From: Saprospiraceae bacterium
GTDB taxonomy: Bacteria > Bacteroidota > Bacteroidia > Chitinophagales > Saprospiraceae
NCBI GenBank assembly: GCA_016717145.1
Contig: JADKGD010000004.1
Span: 1 to 64,000, forward strand
Reading direction: 5' to 3'
Length of the DNA stretch: 64,000 nt
Both the position numbers and the translations under genes were made by a program. Every line of letters starts with the position of its first letter. Position 1 is the stretch's first letter. The notes beneath the pieces are model-generated. The model saw only the letters and a program-made list of their open reading frames with translations. It was not told where the DNA came from and searched no databases. This document shows, piece after piece, positions 1-7,993 of this stretch.

Positions 1-1
1 A

Positions 2-130
2 AAAAGTATCGATTCAAGAGTACATTATCTAAGCGGCACAATAAACTATGATTCCTCACCTGAACACGGTACGACGGTAAATATCTCCATTCCTTTTGAC
101 GGAGACAAGCAAAAAGATTTTACCAAATAA
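2..130 (+). CDS. Sensor histidine kinase, C-terminal fragment (5' end outside window)
   Basis: An open frame enters from the left edge and ends with TAA at 128-130, giving 42 residues. The tail reads GTINYDSSPEHGTTVNISIP, which matches the G2 box and last strand of a HATPase_c ATP-binding domain of the NarX/DesK-like kinases. The stop lies 12 bases before the response regulator at 143, so the two almost certainly form a two-component pair in one transcript. The sensor part is not visible and the signal cannot be named. Confidence 0.75.
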   Translation, partial: KSIDSRVHYLSGTINYDSSPEHGTTVNISIPFDGDKQKDFTK

Positions 131-142
131 AATGAATCCGCC

Positions 143-796
143 ATGATAAAAGTGTGTATTACAGATGATCATCAGCTAGTGACAGAAGGATTAAAATTGA
201 TGCTTTCAGGTGAGGATGGTTTGGAAGTCGTTTCTACGTTTAAGACAGGTTTATCACTACTTGTATCCATCGAATCTGATCCGAAACCAAATGTCGTTTT
301 ATTGGACATCAATATGCCCGAGCTTAACGGAATAGAGACCTGCAAAAGGTTGAAAAAAACGCATCCGGAAATCAAAATAATCGCACTTTCCATGCTCGGA
401 GAAAGCAATATGATCAAGCTAATGTTAAAAAGTGGTGCAGACGGCTATCTCCATAAAAATGCAGGTAAAACGGAGATCATCCATGCCATCCATGAAGTGA
501 TGCAGGGGCGAAGATATTTAAGTACGGAGATTGCAGGTATTGTTCTTTATAATGAAGATAAAACTGCTGCCGAAAAAATTGTCAATTCACCATTCCCTAA
601 ACTTTCTGAGCGAGAAAAACAGATCTTAATCATGATCGTAGATGAAAAAACAACCCAGGAAATAGCTGAGAAATTGTTTATCAGCTTTGGAACAGTAGAA
701 ACGCATCGAAGAAATATAATGATCAAATTGGGTGCAAAGAACACTGCTGGTTTGGTCAGGACAGCATTGGAATATGATTTGATTCCGAAAAGTTAA
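143..796 (+). CDS. NarL/FixJ-family response regulator
   Basis: A 217-residue transcription factor with a receiver domain (about residues 1-120) and a LuxR-type helix-turn-helix (about 150-215). The acidic pocket D8-D9, the phosphoacceptor D55 in VVLLDINMPE and the conserved lysine near 105 (HKNAGK) are all present, so it should be phosphorylatable. The DNA-binding part reads LSEREKQIL followed by IAEKLFISFGTVETHRRNI, a textbook NarL helix-turn-helix. It follows the kinase fragment by 12 bases, which identifies its probable partner. The regulon is unknown. Confidence 0.93.
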   Translation: MIKVCITDDHQLVTEGLKLMLSGEDGLEVVSTFKTGLSLLVSIESDPKPNVVLLDINMPELNGIETCKRLKKTHPEIKIIALSMLGESNMIKLMLKSGADGYLHKNAGKTEIIHAIHEVMQGRRYLSTEIAGIVLYNEDKTAAEKIVNSPFPKLSEREKQILIMIVDEKTTQEIAEKLFISFGTVETHRRNIMIKLGAKNTAGLVRTALEYDLIPKS

Positions 797-826
797 TTGC
801 TCATTTTCGACTCTTTTGACCTGTGG

Positions 827-1189
827 TCAATCAACATATTCTTTTCTGAATACCAGCGCATAAAGATTATTTTCCAGTTGCAGATAGCCATGTTCATAAC
901 AGAAACGGTAAACTTTTCCTGTTTTAGTTTTGTATTCATTGGTAAAATAGGCAAATTTGAATCCTTCATCGAGCAGTGCTGTTTTGGTGACAGTTGTATT
1001 GCCCGAGGGGTTTAGTGCTTCAAGAATGCGACGATTTTTGCGCAGGATATTGTTTATATTGCGCATAAATTTATTCTGATCCGTATTTTGTCTATTAAAA
1101 TATGTGGTACGGCATTGGTCACTGCAGAATTTTTTATCCTGTCTTCCATCAAATGTGTCCCCGCATTCCAAACATTTTCTTTTTTCCAT
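827..1189 (-). CDS. Small N-terminal zinc-ribbon protein, function unknown
   Basis: A 120-residue protein starting MEKRKCLECGDTFDGRQDKK. Four cysteines in a CxxC...CxxxC spacing (C7, C10, C22, C26) form a likely zinc finger of the kind seen in DUF2116-like or FCS-like proteins. A basic, helical middle follows (about 35-60). The C-terminal half has a short beta-rich stretch with TGKVYRFCYEHGYLQL. I recognise no enzyme motif; nucleic-acid or protein binding is the reasonable guess. A TATCTTTG box on the same strand lies at 1208-1215, about 20 bases upstream of the start. The gene converges with the response regulator. Confidence 0.8.
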   Translation of the reverse strand: MEKRKCLECGDTFDGRQDKKFCSDQCRTTYFNRQNTDQNKFMRNINNILRKNRRILEALNPSGNTTVTKTALLDEGFKFAYFTNEYKTKTGKVYRFCYEHGYLQLENNLYALVFRKEYVD

Positions 1190-1207
1190 ACGTTTGCAAA
1201 TTTAATT

Positions 1208-1215
1208 CAAAGATA
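1208..1215 (-). promoter_or_regulatory. Putative Bacteroidetes -7 box TATCTTTG
   Basis: Reads TATCTTTG on the minus strand, an exact match to the TAnnTTTG -7 consensus of Bacteroidetes housekeeping promoters, 19 bases before the zinc-ribbon gene start. No convincing TTG -33 element is found at the usual spacing, so the call rests on the -7 box alone. Confidence 0.45.
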
Positions 1216-1309
1216 GGGTATTTTTATTTTTATAGTTAGACAAAGGATAGTTGCAAAACCCTCAATCATAGTAAAGCATCATCTTCGCTTAAGATAATTT
1301 GTAAAATAT

Positions 1310-1783
1310 TTATTGCACCATCCTATCTGCACAGTATGAACTGGCAAAGGCTTCAGGTTTTGCTTTAAATATAAAACCCATTCCAAGGATATAACCCATA
1401 GCATCTTTCAAAGCTACATTTGATTTGAATCCGGGGTCCGTATTGATATCTGCATGGACTTCAAGTTCCACGTGATATTTATCCAAAATCGGACAAAGCT
1501 GGTACGCAATCTGAACAGAATTTGACACTTCACGTATCATACGTTCTTTAAGCGACATTTTAGCATTGGTTTTTTCCAAAGCGTAAAACATAAAACCACC
1601 GTTTTTTTCGCGGAGAAAAACTATTACAGAAGCAAATGCGGTTAATTTGCCTTTTACCTGAGAATCTGATCCAATACAAATCTTAAGTCTGTGGCCAAGC
1701 TCCAGTTCTCTATAAATGGCATTTTCCACCATATTGTCAAGAGAAAGCGGCAACTTGTCACCATTAAATTTTCGCCAGTCCAT
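1310..1783 (-). CDS. YkuK-like RNase H-fold protein (DUF458 type)
   Basis: A 157-residue protein resembling Bacillus YkuK, a predicted RNase H-like nuclease family of unknown substrate. Supporting segments are ICIGSDSQV near residue 36 (an acidic residue after a hydrophobic strand, as in RNase H folds), VELEVHADINTDPGFKSN near 105-122 (further acidic residues), and ALKDAMGYILGMGF. There is no signal peptide or membrane segment, so it is cytoplasmic. ATG start at 1783. It lies upstream of the zinc-ribbon gene on the same strand, 120 bases away, so co-transcription is possible but not shown. Confidence 0.75.
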   Translation of the reverse strand: MDWRKFNGDKLPLSLDNMVENAIYRELELGHRLKICIGSDSQVKGKLTAFASVIVFLREKNGGFMFYALEKTNAKMSLKERMIREVSNSVQIAYQLCPILDKYHVELEVHADINTDPGFKSNVALKDAMGYILGMGFIFKAKPEAFASSYCADRMVQ

Positions 1784-1890
1784 ATTATTCAGTATTTAAT
1801 TTTACTGCAATATATGAATTTAATTTATATATAATAAAAATATTTATATTAATTATATATTAACTTCAGGCAATCATGATCAGGAGAATA

Positions 1891-3831
1891 CTACATCATA
1901 GGTTCTCTATTGACAATAGCTAGTTCATCATCAGGAACTGGTCTTGGGCCGATTAATTTTTCGACATCCGACTTAATCAATACTTCTTTGGAAAGTAAGG
2001 TTTCTGCCAGTAAATTAAGTTGGTCTCTTTTATCGATCAGCAAGTCCTGAGCGCGTTGATATTGCGTCTCGATAAGTTTTCTGACCTCTTCGTCAATCAT
2101 GCGGGCAGTCTCATTGGAATAACGTTTATTAAACTGATCCTGGGACATAGCATAAAAAGATACATTACCCACATTTTTATTCATACCGTACACTGTGACC
2201 ATGCCATAAGCCATTTTGGTTACCTGATCCAGATCATTTTGCGCTCCTGTAGATATTTTGTCAAAAACGATTTTTTCAGCTGCTCTTCCCCCTAAGGTCA
2301 TACACATACGATCAAGCAACTGTTCTGTACGAATGATATATTCTTCCTTGGGTAGATACTGTGCATAGCCGAGTGTACCCATACCGCGTGGGACGATAGT
2401 CACTTTTACCAATGGACTTGCGTGCTCTAAGAACCAACCACAAATAGCATGTCCTGCTTCATGAAAAGCAATGATTTCTTTTTCTTTTGGTGAAATCACT
2501 TTGTTCTTTTTTTCCAAGCCGCCTATAACCCTATCCAGTGCATAGTTGAAGTCATCAAGATCTACTTCAGTTTTATTCCTTCTTGCCGCAATAAGTGCAG
2601 CTTCATTACAAATATTGGCAATATCTGCACCTGCAAAGCCAGGCGTCATTTCAGACAGTACCATTGGCAACACTTCACTCGAAACTTTGATTGCCCTCAA
2701 ATGCACCTTAAATATTTCTTCACGTCCGATAATATCCGGTGGATCAATACCAATCTGTCGATCGAAACGTCCTGGTCTAAGCAAAGCTACATCCAAAATA
2801 TCGGGTCTGTTTGTTGCTGCCATCATAATGACACCTTTATCCGTACTGAATCCATCCATCTCGACAAGCAGCTGATTGAGCGTGTTTTCACGTTCGTCAT
2901 TTCCCCCTTGCATAGCATTTCTGCCTCTTGCCCTACCTATAGCATCGATCTCATCGATAAATACAATACAAGGCGCTTTTTCTCTGGCCTGTTTAAATAA
3001 ATCACGGACTCTCGACGCACCTACGCCAACAAACATTTCTACAAAATCCGAACCCGAGATAGAGAAAAAAGGTACGCCAGCTTCGCCTGCAACGGCTTTT
3101 GCAAGTAAGGTTTTGCCTGTGCCCGGAGGACCAACCAATAAGACTCCTTTCGGTATCTTGCCGCCTAATGATGTATATTTTTTAGGATTCTTTAAAAAAT
3201 CTACCACTTCCATCACTTCGACTTTAGCTTCATTAAGTCCGGCTACGTCGGCAAATGTAACATTTACCTTTGCGTTCTGATCAAACAAAGTTGCTTTGGA
3301 CTTACCAATATTAAATATCTGTCCTCCGGCTCCACCGGCACCGCCGCCTACTCGCTTCATAATGAATAACCATAAGCCAATTAAAAGCACAAATGGTAAA
3401 ATCCAACCAATAATGTTGCCGATGTAGTTTGTTTCCTGTTTCATAGTGTACTTAACAGTATGGCCTTCCAGCTTTAATGCCTGAAGATTTTTTTCAAAAT
3501 TACCCAAATCCCCAATTCTAAATTTAAAATGAGGATTCAACCCATACATTTGGCTATCCTTTAATTTAGGATATTTCGTATCAACGATGTTCTTTTTAAT
3601 ATAGACATTTACAAATTCCTTATTTACGATGTCAATTTTTTCAACTTCACCGGCCTTTACCTTATCTTCAAAGGCATAATAATCTATCTCTTCAACTTGT
3701 GAATTCATAGATATATATATGTTTGCAGCTAAAATGGTCAAAATAATAAGCCCATAAATCCAATATGAATTTATATTAAACTTATTTGGATTTGGTTTTG
3801 GCGGGTCATTATTTTCCTGATTATTATCCAT
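1891..3831 (-). CDS. ftsH: ATP-dependent zinc metalloprotease FtsH
   Basis: A 646-residue membrane AAA+ protease that degrades misfolded membrane proteins and short-lived regulators. Membrane segments lie at about residues 23-42 and 138-158, with a periplasmic domain between. The AAA domain has Walker A GPPGTGKT at 234-241, Walker B CIVFIDEID near 288-296 and a second region of homology RPGRFDRQI near 352-360. The zinc site HEAGH is at 457-461 with the M41 domain following. Length is normal for Bacteroidetes FtsH and the stop codon is TAG. It lies directly downstream of rsfS on the same strand, a conserved arrangement in this phylum. Confidence 0.98.
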   Translation of the reverse strand: MDNNQENNDPPKPNPNKFNINSYWIYGLIILTILAANIYISMNSQVEEIDYYAFEDKVKAGEVEKIDIVNKEFVNVYIKKNIVDTKYPKLKDSQMYGLNPHFKFRIGDLGNFEKNLQALKLEGHTVKYTMKQETNYIGNIIGWILPFVLLIGLWLFIMKRVGGGAGGAGGQIFNIGKSKATLFDQNAKVNVTFADVAGLNEAKVEVMEVVDFLKNPKKYTSLGGKIPKGVLLVGPPGTGKTLLAKAVAGEAGVPFFSISGSDFVEMFVGVGASRVRDLFKQAREKAPCIVFIDEIDAIGRARGRNAMQGGNDERENTLNQLLVEMDGFSTDKGVIMMAATNRPDILDVALLRPGRFDRQIGIDPPDIIGREEIFKVHLRAIKVSSEVLPMVLSEMTPGFAGADIANICNEAALIAARRNKTEVDLDDFNYALDRVIGGLEKKNKVISPKEKEIIAFHEAGHAICGWFLEHASPLVKVTIVPRGMGTLGYAQYLPKEEYIIRTEQLLDRMCMTLGGRAAEKIVFDKISTGAQNDLDQVTKMAYGMVTVYGMNKNVGNVSFYAMSQDQFNKRYSNETARMIDEEVRKLIETQYQRAQDLLIDKRDQLNLLAETLLSKEVLIKSDVEKLIGPRPVPDDELAIVNREPMM

Positions 3832-3890
3832 TAATATTTTCTTTTTTTATTTAAATTAAACAGCAGATTTCAAAAGTAGTTCCATGCCGC

Positions 3891-4229
3891 TCAGATATTC
3901 TCGTATTGTGTGATTTTAGCATCGCCCCAAAGCTCCTCAATTTCATAAAACTCTCTCGTTTCAGGATAAAATACATGTACTACAGTATCAAAGTAATCTA
4001 CCAAAATCCACCTTGCACCATCCATGCCTTCAGTATGGTTTGGGTAAATGCCCATTTCATCCCTGATCCGGCGACCTATATTGTCAGAAATTGCTTTTAC
4101 CTGAGTGGAAGAATCACCTTCACATATAATAAAATAATCTGCCGGTGCATCATCCAATGATCGCAAGTCCAGTTTCATTATATTTTTTCCTTTGATATCT
4201 TGTATGGCATCGATGATTAAATGATTCAT
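3891..4229 (-). CDS. rsfS: Ribosomal silencing factor RsfS
   Basis: A member of the RsfS/YbeB/Iojap family, which binds ribosomal protein uL14 and blocks subunit joining when nutrients are low. Family hallmarks are present: IIDAIQDIKGKNI at the start, PADYFIICEGDSSTQV in the middle and the closing MDGARWILVDYFDTVVHVF. An ATG at 4229 gives 112 residues. The frame stays open to a TTG at 4277 (128 residues), and homologues often carry several more N-terminal residues, so the longer start cannot be excluded. It is transcribed with ftsH, 59 bases away, and is divergent from birA. Confidence 0.93.
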   Translation of the reverse strand: MNHLIIDAIQDIKGKNIMKLDLRSLDDAPADYFIICEGDSSTQVKAISDNIGRRIRDEMGIYPNHTEGMDGARWILVDYFDTVVHVFYPETREFYEIEELWGDAKITQYENI

Positions 4230-4304
4230 CGTATCATTATTGGGAGTGGAGATTGTCGCGAAAGATTTTTTTCTCAATATTTAATTTTTGTTTATTATTA
4301 CATC

Positions 4305-4312
4305 GCAAAGAT
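4305..4312 (-). promoter_or_regulatory. Putative -7 box for rsfS-ftsH
   Basis: TATCTTTG on the minus strand inside the birA/rsfS divergent gap. It would place a transcript start near 4298, compatible with either the TTG (4277) or the ATG (4229) start of rsfS. Confidence 0.5.
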
Positions 4313-4326
4313 ATAAAAACAATTTT

Positions 4327-5088
4327 ATGAATATGCCTGAACCACTTTTTGTCGGAAAAAATATATTGCATTTTACTGAAATTGAATCTACCAACAACTT
4401 TGCATCTGAACTTGTAACAAAAACCAATCCAAGCGAAGGTACTGCCATCATTTCGGACTTTCAGACAGCAGGGAAAGGACAAATTGGCAGGTATTGGCAC
4501 AGTGAAGCTCAAAAAAATCTTCTTGTCTCCTTTATTTTATATCCAAAATCTATAACCATCAATGAACAATTTATGCTTAATATCATCAGCGCTCTTGCTG
4601 TCGCAGATGTTGTATCAATGTATAAAGAAAGTGTAAGCATCAAATGGCCTAACGATATTTATGTTGCAAATCTTAAAATTGCAGGTATCCTTGTTCAAAA
4701 TAGTTTGAGAAACACACAAATCAAATCGACGGTAATCGGCATTGGGTTGAATGTAAACCAAGTGATCTTTCCTGATGATCTGCCTAACCCCACATCACTT
4801 TTTTTGGAGACAGGAACAAATTATGATTTGGGAGCTATTTTCCGACTGGTAGCGTCGCGACTTGAATATTACTACCTTTTACTAAAAAGCAGAAACCTGG
4901 CATTATTGCGTAATACATTTGAAAACCGTTTATACTTAAGGGATGAATGGGCATGGTACATACATGATGATGAAGGGAAATTTGAAGCCAAAATAACCGG
5001 TGTCGAAAAATCAGGTAAACTTATGATGTATATGCGTGATGGCAAAATAAAATCATATGCTTTTAGGGAAATAAGATTTATGCATTAA
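4327..5088 (+). CDS. birA: Biotin--[acetyl-CoA-carboxylase] ligase
   Basis: A catalytic-core-only biotin protein ligase that activates biotin to biotinyl-AMP and transfers it to the biotin carboxyl carrier protein. Seen motifs: the early IESTN of the ligase fold, the biotinyl-AMP loop GKGQIGRYWHS (variant of GRGRxGRxW), SIKWPNDIYV and the conserved lysine region KIAGILVQ. There is no N-terminal helix-turn-helix, so it is the non-repressor class. The start is placed at ATG 4327 (253 residues). The frame is open to a start at 4288, but that codon lies upstream of the likely promoter zone and adds residues unlike the family. Confidence 0.93.
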   Translation: MNMPEPLFVGKNILHFTEIESTNNFASELVTKTNPSEGTAIISDFQTAGKGQIGRYWHSEAQKNLLVSFILYPKSITINEQFMLNIISALAVADVVSMYKESVSIKWPNDIYVANLKIAGILVQNSLRNTQIKSTVIGIGLNVNQVIFPDDLPNPTSLFLETGTNYDLGAIFRLVASRLEYYYLLLKSRNLALLRNTFENRLYLRDEWAWYIHDDEGKFEAKITGVEKSGKLMMYMRDGKIKSYAFREIRFMH

Positions 5089-5289
5089 AAAACTAAATCT
5101 TTAGACATAATAGGTGTGTTTTTTCTGATAATATTTTTTAGATTAATTAAAATTTTATACTTCTAAAACCAACCCTTTTATAAATAATATATGTCTTTAT
5201 ATGTTGGATAATGTTCAGCAATTAAAGTTAATCTTATTTATAAAATTAATAAATCAGGAGTAAGGACTTTCACCTTAAATCCAACTATT

Positions 5290-6072
5290 ATGAAACATTT
5301 GTTTAGTTTATTTTTTGCTCTTTGCTACCTTACTTCTTTCAGTCAATTGCTTAACGGTAGTTTTGAAAATGATACGACTGCTGATCTGTCACACTGGCAT
5401 TGGACATGTGGTGCAACTTCCATTAGTACCGCACCACAAGGAGGAGGCAACTGGAGTATAAGCGTAGCTCCCGGAAATTTTCAAGGCTGTTTTCCGGGTC
5501 TTGTATACCAAAAATTACCTTCCATTGTTGATGGAGAATCATTTGTACTTTCGGCATGGGCGTATACTAAAATCAATCCTAAGATAGGTATTTATTTTGG
5601 CAAAATTAATAACGGAGAGATTACATTGTTAGCCGGTGATACCACTTCATCTATGGCGTGGAAACAATTGAGGGTGGAATCCAGTTTTATGTTATCTCAG
5701 GGAGATACAGCGGTGGTTGTTTTGTCAGGTGGAAGTACTTCCGGGCCAGAATCCTTAGAACATGCGGAACGGTATTTTGATTTGATAAAACTTGAACAGG
5801 TATCAGCTATTGAGTCTGAAAAAAAACTTCACGGCATTAAAGTATACCCAAATCCTTTTTCTTCAGTCACAACCATCTATTCTGATCTGATTTTTAATGG
5901 TGCAAGTTTAAAACTTTTTAATGCCACAGGACAAATTGTTCATGAGGAAGCCCATATTTATGGTCAGTCATATACATTAGTCAGAAATAATTTACCAAGT
6001 GGCTTATATATGCTTCAAGTGATGCAGAAAGGGATAACAATAGGTTTTTATCGGTTGCTTGTGGTTGATTAA
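5290..6072 (+). CDS. Secreted T9SS type A sorting-domain protein with jelly-roll-like domain
   Basis: A 260-residue exported protein. Residues 1-18 form a signal peptide (MKHLFSLFFALCYLTSFSQ). Residues about 20-170 start LLNGSFENDTTADLSHW, typical of a galactose-binding-like/CBM-type jelly roll. The last ~75 residues are a T9SS type A sorting domain (KVYPNPFSSVTTIYS ... LPSGLYMLQV). T9SS cargo is moved across the outer membrane and released or anchored at the surface. It has no catalytic motif I can see, so carbohydrate or surface binding is a guess. It stands alone, with 200 bases upstream and 366 downstream free of genes. Confidence 0.85.
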   Translation: MKHLFSLFFALCYLTSFSQLLNGSFENDTTADLSHWHWTCGATSISTAPQGGGNWSISVAPGNFQGCFPGLVYQKLPSIVDGESFVLSAWAYTKINPKIGIYFGKINNGEITLLAGDTTSSMAWKQLRVESSFMLSQGDTAVVVLSGGSTSGPESLEHAERYFDLIKLEQVSAIESEKKLHGIKVYPNPFSSVTTIYSDLIFNGASLKLFNATGQIVHEEAHIYGQSYTLVRNNLPSGLYMLQVMQKGITIGFYRLLVVD

Positions 6073-6438
6073 ACAATATAAGTCAATATAGATAGCTGCA
6101 ACGAAGTAAAAGTATTGAGGATTTCAAACGTTTTTTTTAATTAGAGTATGTTTCAAAAATTTCGTTATTTGCAAATTAATATTTGATAGATTCTGGTTAT
6201 AAATAAATTAATAATTTTATTGAACCAAATGAGGCAAATATTTTGAAACCTGGTTCATAAATGGTAGGTTTTATGGCAATCAAAACTTATACATACTCTT
6301 TTTCGGAACCTGATATTTACTATTCTGGCAGACTGTATTTTTGCTTATACTGTCCTTCCCGAAATAATGTGATATTAAAAATAAATGAATGTCATAGTTG
6401 ATTATTGATAAGGCAAGACTAATAGAATGAATGACGGA
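6073..6438. repeat. Intergenic gap with imperfect inverted repeat (6150-6172 / 6233-6248)
   Basis: This 366-base AT-rich gap holds no gene. GTTTCAAAAA...ATTTGC at 6150-6172 is mirrored by GCAAATATTTTGAAAC at 6233-6248, so the two arms could pair across about 60 bases. This may be a small nonautonomous element remnant or simply an mRNA hairpin. Nothing else is recognised. Confidence 0.35.
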
Positions 6439-7911
6439 TCATCCTTTGTTTTGAATAAAATTTCGGGCAATATTTAATGGCCTGAAAGTAAATCTTTTTT
6501 TTACTTTGTGTTCCGCAGCACGTTTCAGTATATTTTTAAGTGTTGTTAATACCTTAATCGTGTGTGGACCTTTATTAATCATAATACATTCTGCCTGAGC
6601 AGCATGACCGGCATCTGTTATTTCAGATCGGGTTGCCAACCCTGATTTATTCAGATTTTCCAATACCTGAGTGGCCCAGATAACCGGAACATGTGCCGCC
6701 TCACAAATCCAGAGAATCTCTTCCTGAATTTCACCCATTCTTTCAAACCCGATTTCAACCGCCAGATCGCCCCTTGCAATCATTATTCCAAAAACTTCAT
6801 GCTTCATGCCTTCAAAAAGTATATCCGGCAGATTTTTTACTGCTTGTGGCGTTTCTATTTTGAAAACGTAATAGGGTTTATTTTTGCCGGTTTGTTTTAT
6901 AATACTGTCTAACAGAACTATATCAGATGGATTTCTTACAAATGAATATCCCACGATATCAGCATTTTCACAGATAAACGGAAGACAGGCTTTATCAAAA
7001 TCAGTCAAAGGGGCGACATCCAGTTCAGTATCCGGAAAATTTATTCCTTTTTCTGCTTTTATTTGTTTTTTTTCTGATGAAATTCTCATAAGCCTGATTC
7101 CCACTTTATCTCCTTTGATAAATTCTGCTATACCTTTTATGACGCCATCATCTATAAAGATCCTATCGCCTTTTTTGATTTTACTGATAATTCCGGATTC
7201 ATTTGGACTAATCACGATATCTTTTTTGGCAAAACCTTCATTTGACTCTGAAAGCCAGATGATATCACCTTCTTTTACTTTAACACGACCTTCTTTCCGA
7301 CCTTTGTTGATTATATCTGTCCTGATCTTAGGTCCTGCCAGATCCATGTAGATTTTACATTGTTTTGATGTTTTGGTGCAGGCTTTTTTTATGAGCAAAA
7401 TCAGATTTTCCCAAACTGATTCATCATCGTGGGCACAATTGATCCTGGCTACATTCATTCCATTTAGTAAAAGATTTTTTATAAATGTGTAGTCATTCAC
7501 AAAAGATGAATCAAAAGTGACCATAATATAAGGCTGATCTTCTGTTTCCTTTTGTCCAAAAAGCAGTCTGGTTTTATTCTTCACTGCACTATTGCTCCAT
7601 TTGATGTCACACGGGTCAAATTCTTTTGCTTTAAAATTTTTTCCTAGCCTTTCCCTGATGGCCTGTATTTGCCTGTGAATATGACCTTCCGAACTGGCCA
7701 GTGAAGAAAGACCCATTACATGAAGGTTGTTCTGTAAAACTCTGATGTCTACACTTCTCAAAGTCAAATATTTGATCAGATTGATAGCCGATAGTTTTTG
7801 TGATTCAGGTAAAAGTAAAACAGTCTCCTTGCGTTGGGATACTTCTTCTTTCATTGTCATCTCAAGTGATGCTAAATCAAGATCAATATTGTTTAATAAT
7901 TCATTTGGCAC
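6439..7911 (-). CDS. Pyruvate-kinase-like protein with N-terminal extension and no C-terminal domain
   Basis: A 490-residue protein. Residues ~125-470 are a pyruvate kinase barrel and B domain: NVARINCAHDD (NxRxNxSHG site), MDLAGPKIRTD, the catalytic-lysine segment FKIETPQAV, the metal-ligand motif ARGDLAVE and the ATQVLE phosphate site. Two potassium-site positions differ from classical enzymes (Ser to Ala in NCAH, Thr to Leu in MDLAG). The usual C-terminal regulatory domain is absent, and a unique ~125-residue helical N-terminus is added. The start is GTG at 7911; ATG at 7860 is the alternative. It follows the phosphate transporter gene on the same strand. It may be active but unregulated, or a paralogue with a new role. 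Confidence 0.85.
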   Translation of the reverse strand: MPNELLNNIDLDLASLEMTMKEEVSQRKETVLLLPESQKLSAINLIKYLTLRSVDIRVLQNNLHVMGLSSLASSEGHIHRQIQAIRERLGKNFKAKEFDPCDIKWSNSAVKNKTRLLFGQKETEDQPYIMVTFDSSFVNDYTFIKNLLLNGMNVARINCAHDDESVWENLILLIKKACTKTSKQCKIYMDLAGPKIRTDIINKGRKEGRVKVKEGDIIWLSESNEGFAKKDIVISPNESGIISKIKKGDRIFIDDGVIKGIAEFIKGDKVGIRLMRISSEKKQIKAEKGINFPDTELDVAPLTDFDKACLPFICENADIVGYSFVRNPSDIVLLDSIIKQTGKNKPYYVFKIETPQAVKNLPDILFEGMKHEVFGIMIARGDLAVEIGFERMGEIQEEILWICEAAHVPVIWATQVLENLNKSGLATRSEITDAGHAAQAECIMINKGPHTIKVLTTLKNILKRAAEHKVKKRFTFRPLNIARNFIQNKG

Positions 7912-7976
7912 TTTACAAACTTTTTACAATGTTAGGCGTATATTTTAAAAATTGGAATGATATATAATATCTTACA

Positions 7977-7984
7977 CAAAGATA
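7977..7984 (-). promoter_or_regulatory. Putative -7 box upstream of the pyruvate-kinase-like gene
   Basis: TATCTTTG on the minus strand in the 82-base gap after the phosphate transporter gene, 65 bases before the GTG start. It suggests that the kinase-like gene has its own promoter as well as possible read-through. Confidence 0.45.
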
Positions 7985-7993
7985 TTCGTCATA

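Noticed and set aside
797..1015. Plus-strand 72-residue open frame after the response regulator
   Set aside because: It lies antisense to the zinc-ribbon gene, which has clear cysteine motifs and a proper ATG and promoter box.
4288..4326. N-terminal extension of BirA from an upstream start
   Set aside because: It would begin 10 bases from rsfS and cover the divergent promoter; family similarity starts near MPEPLFVGKN.
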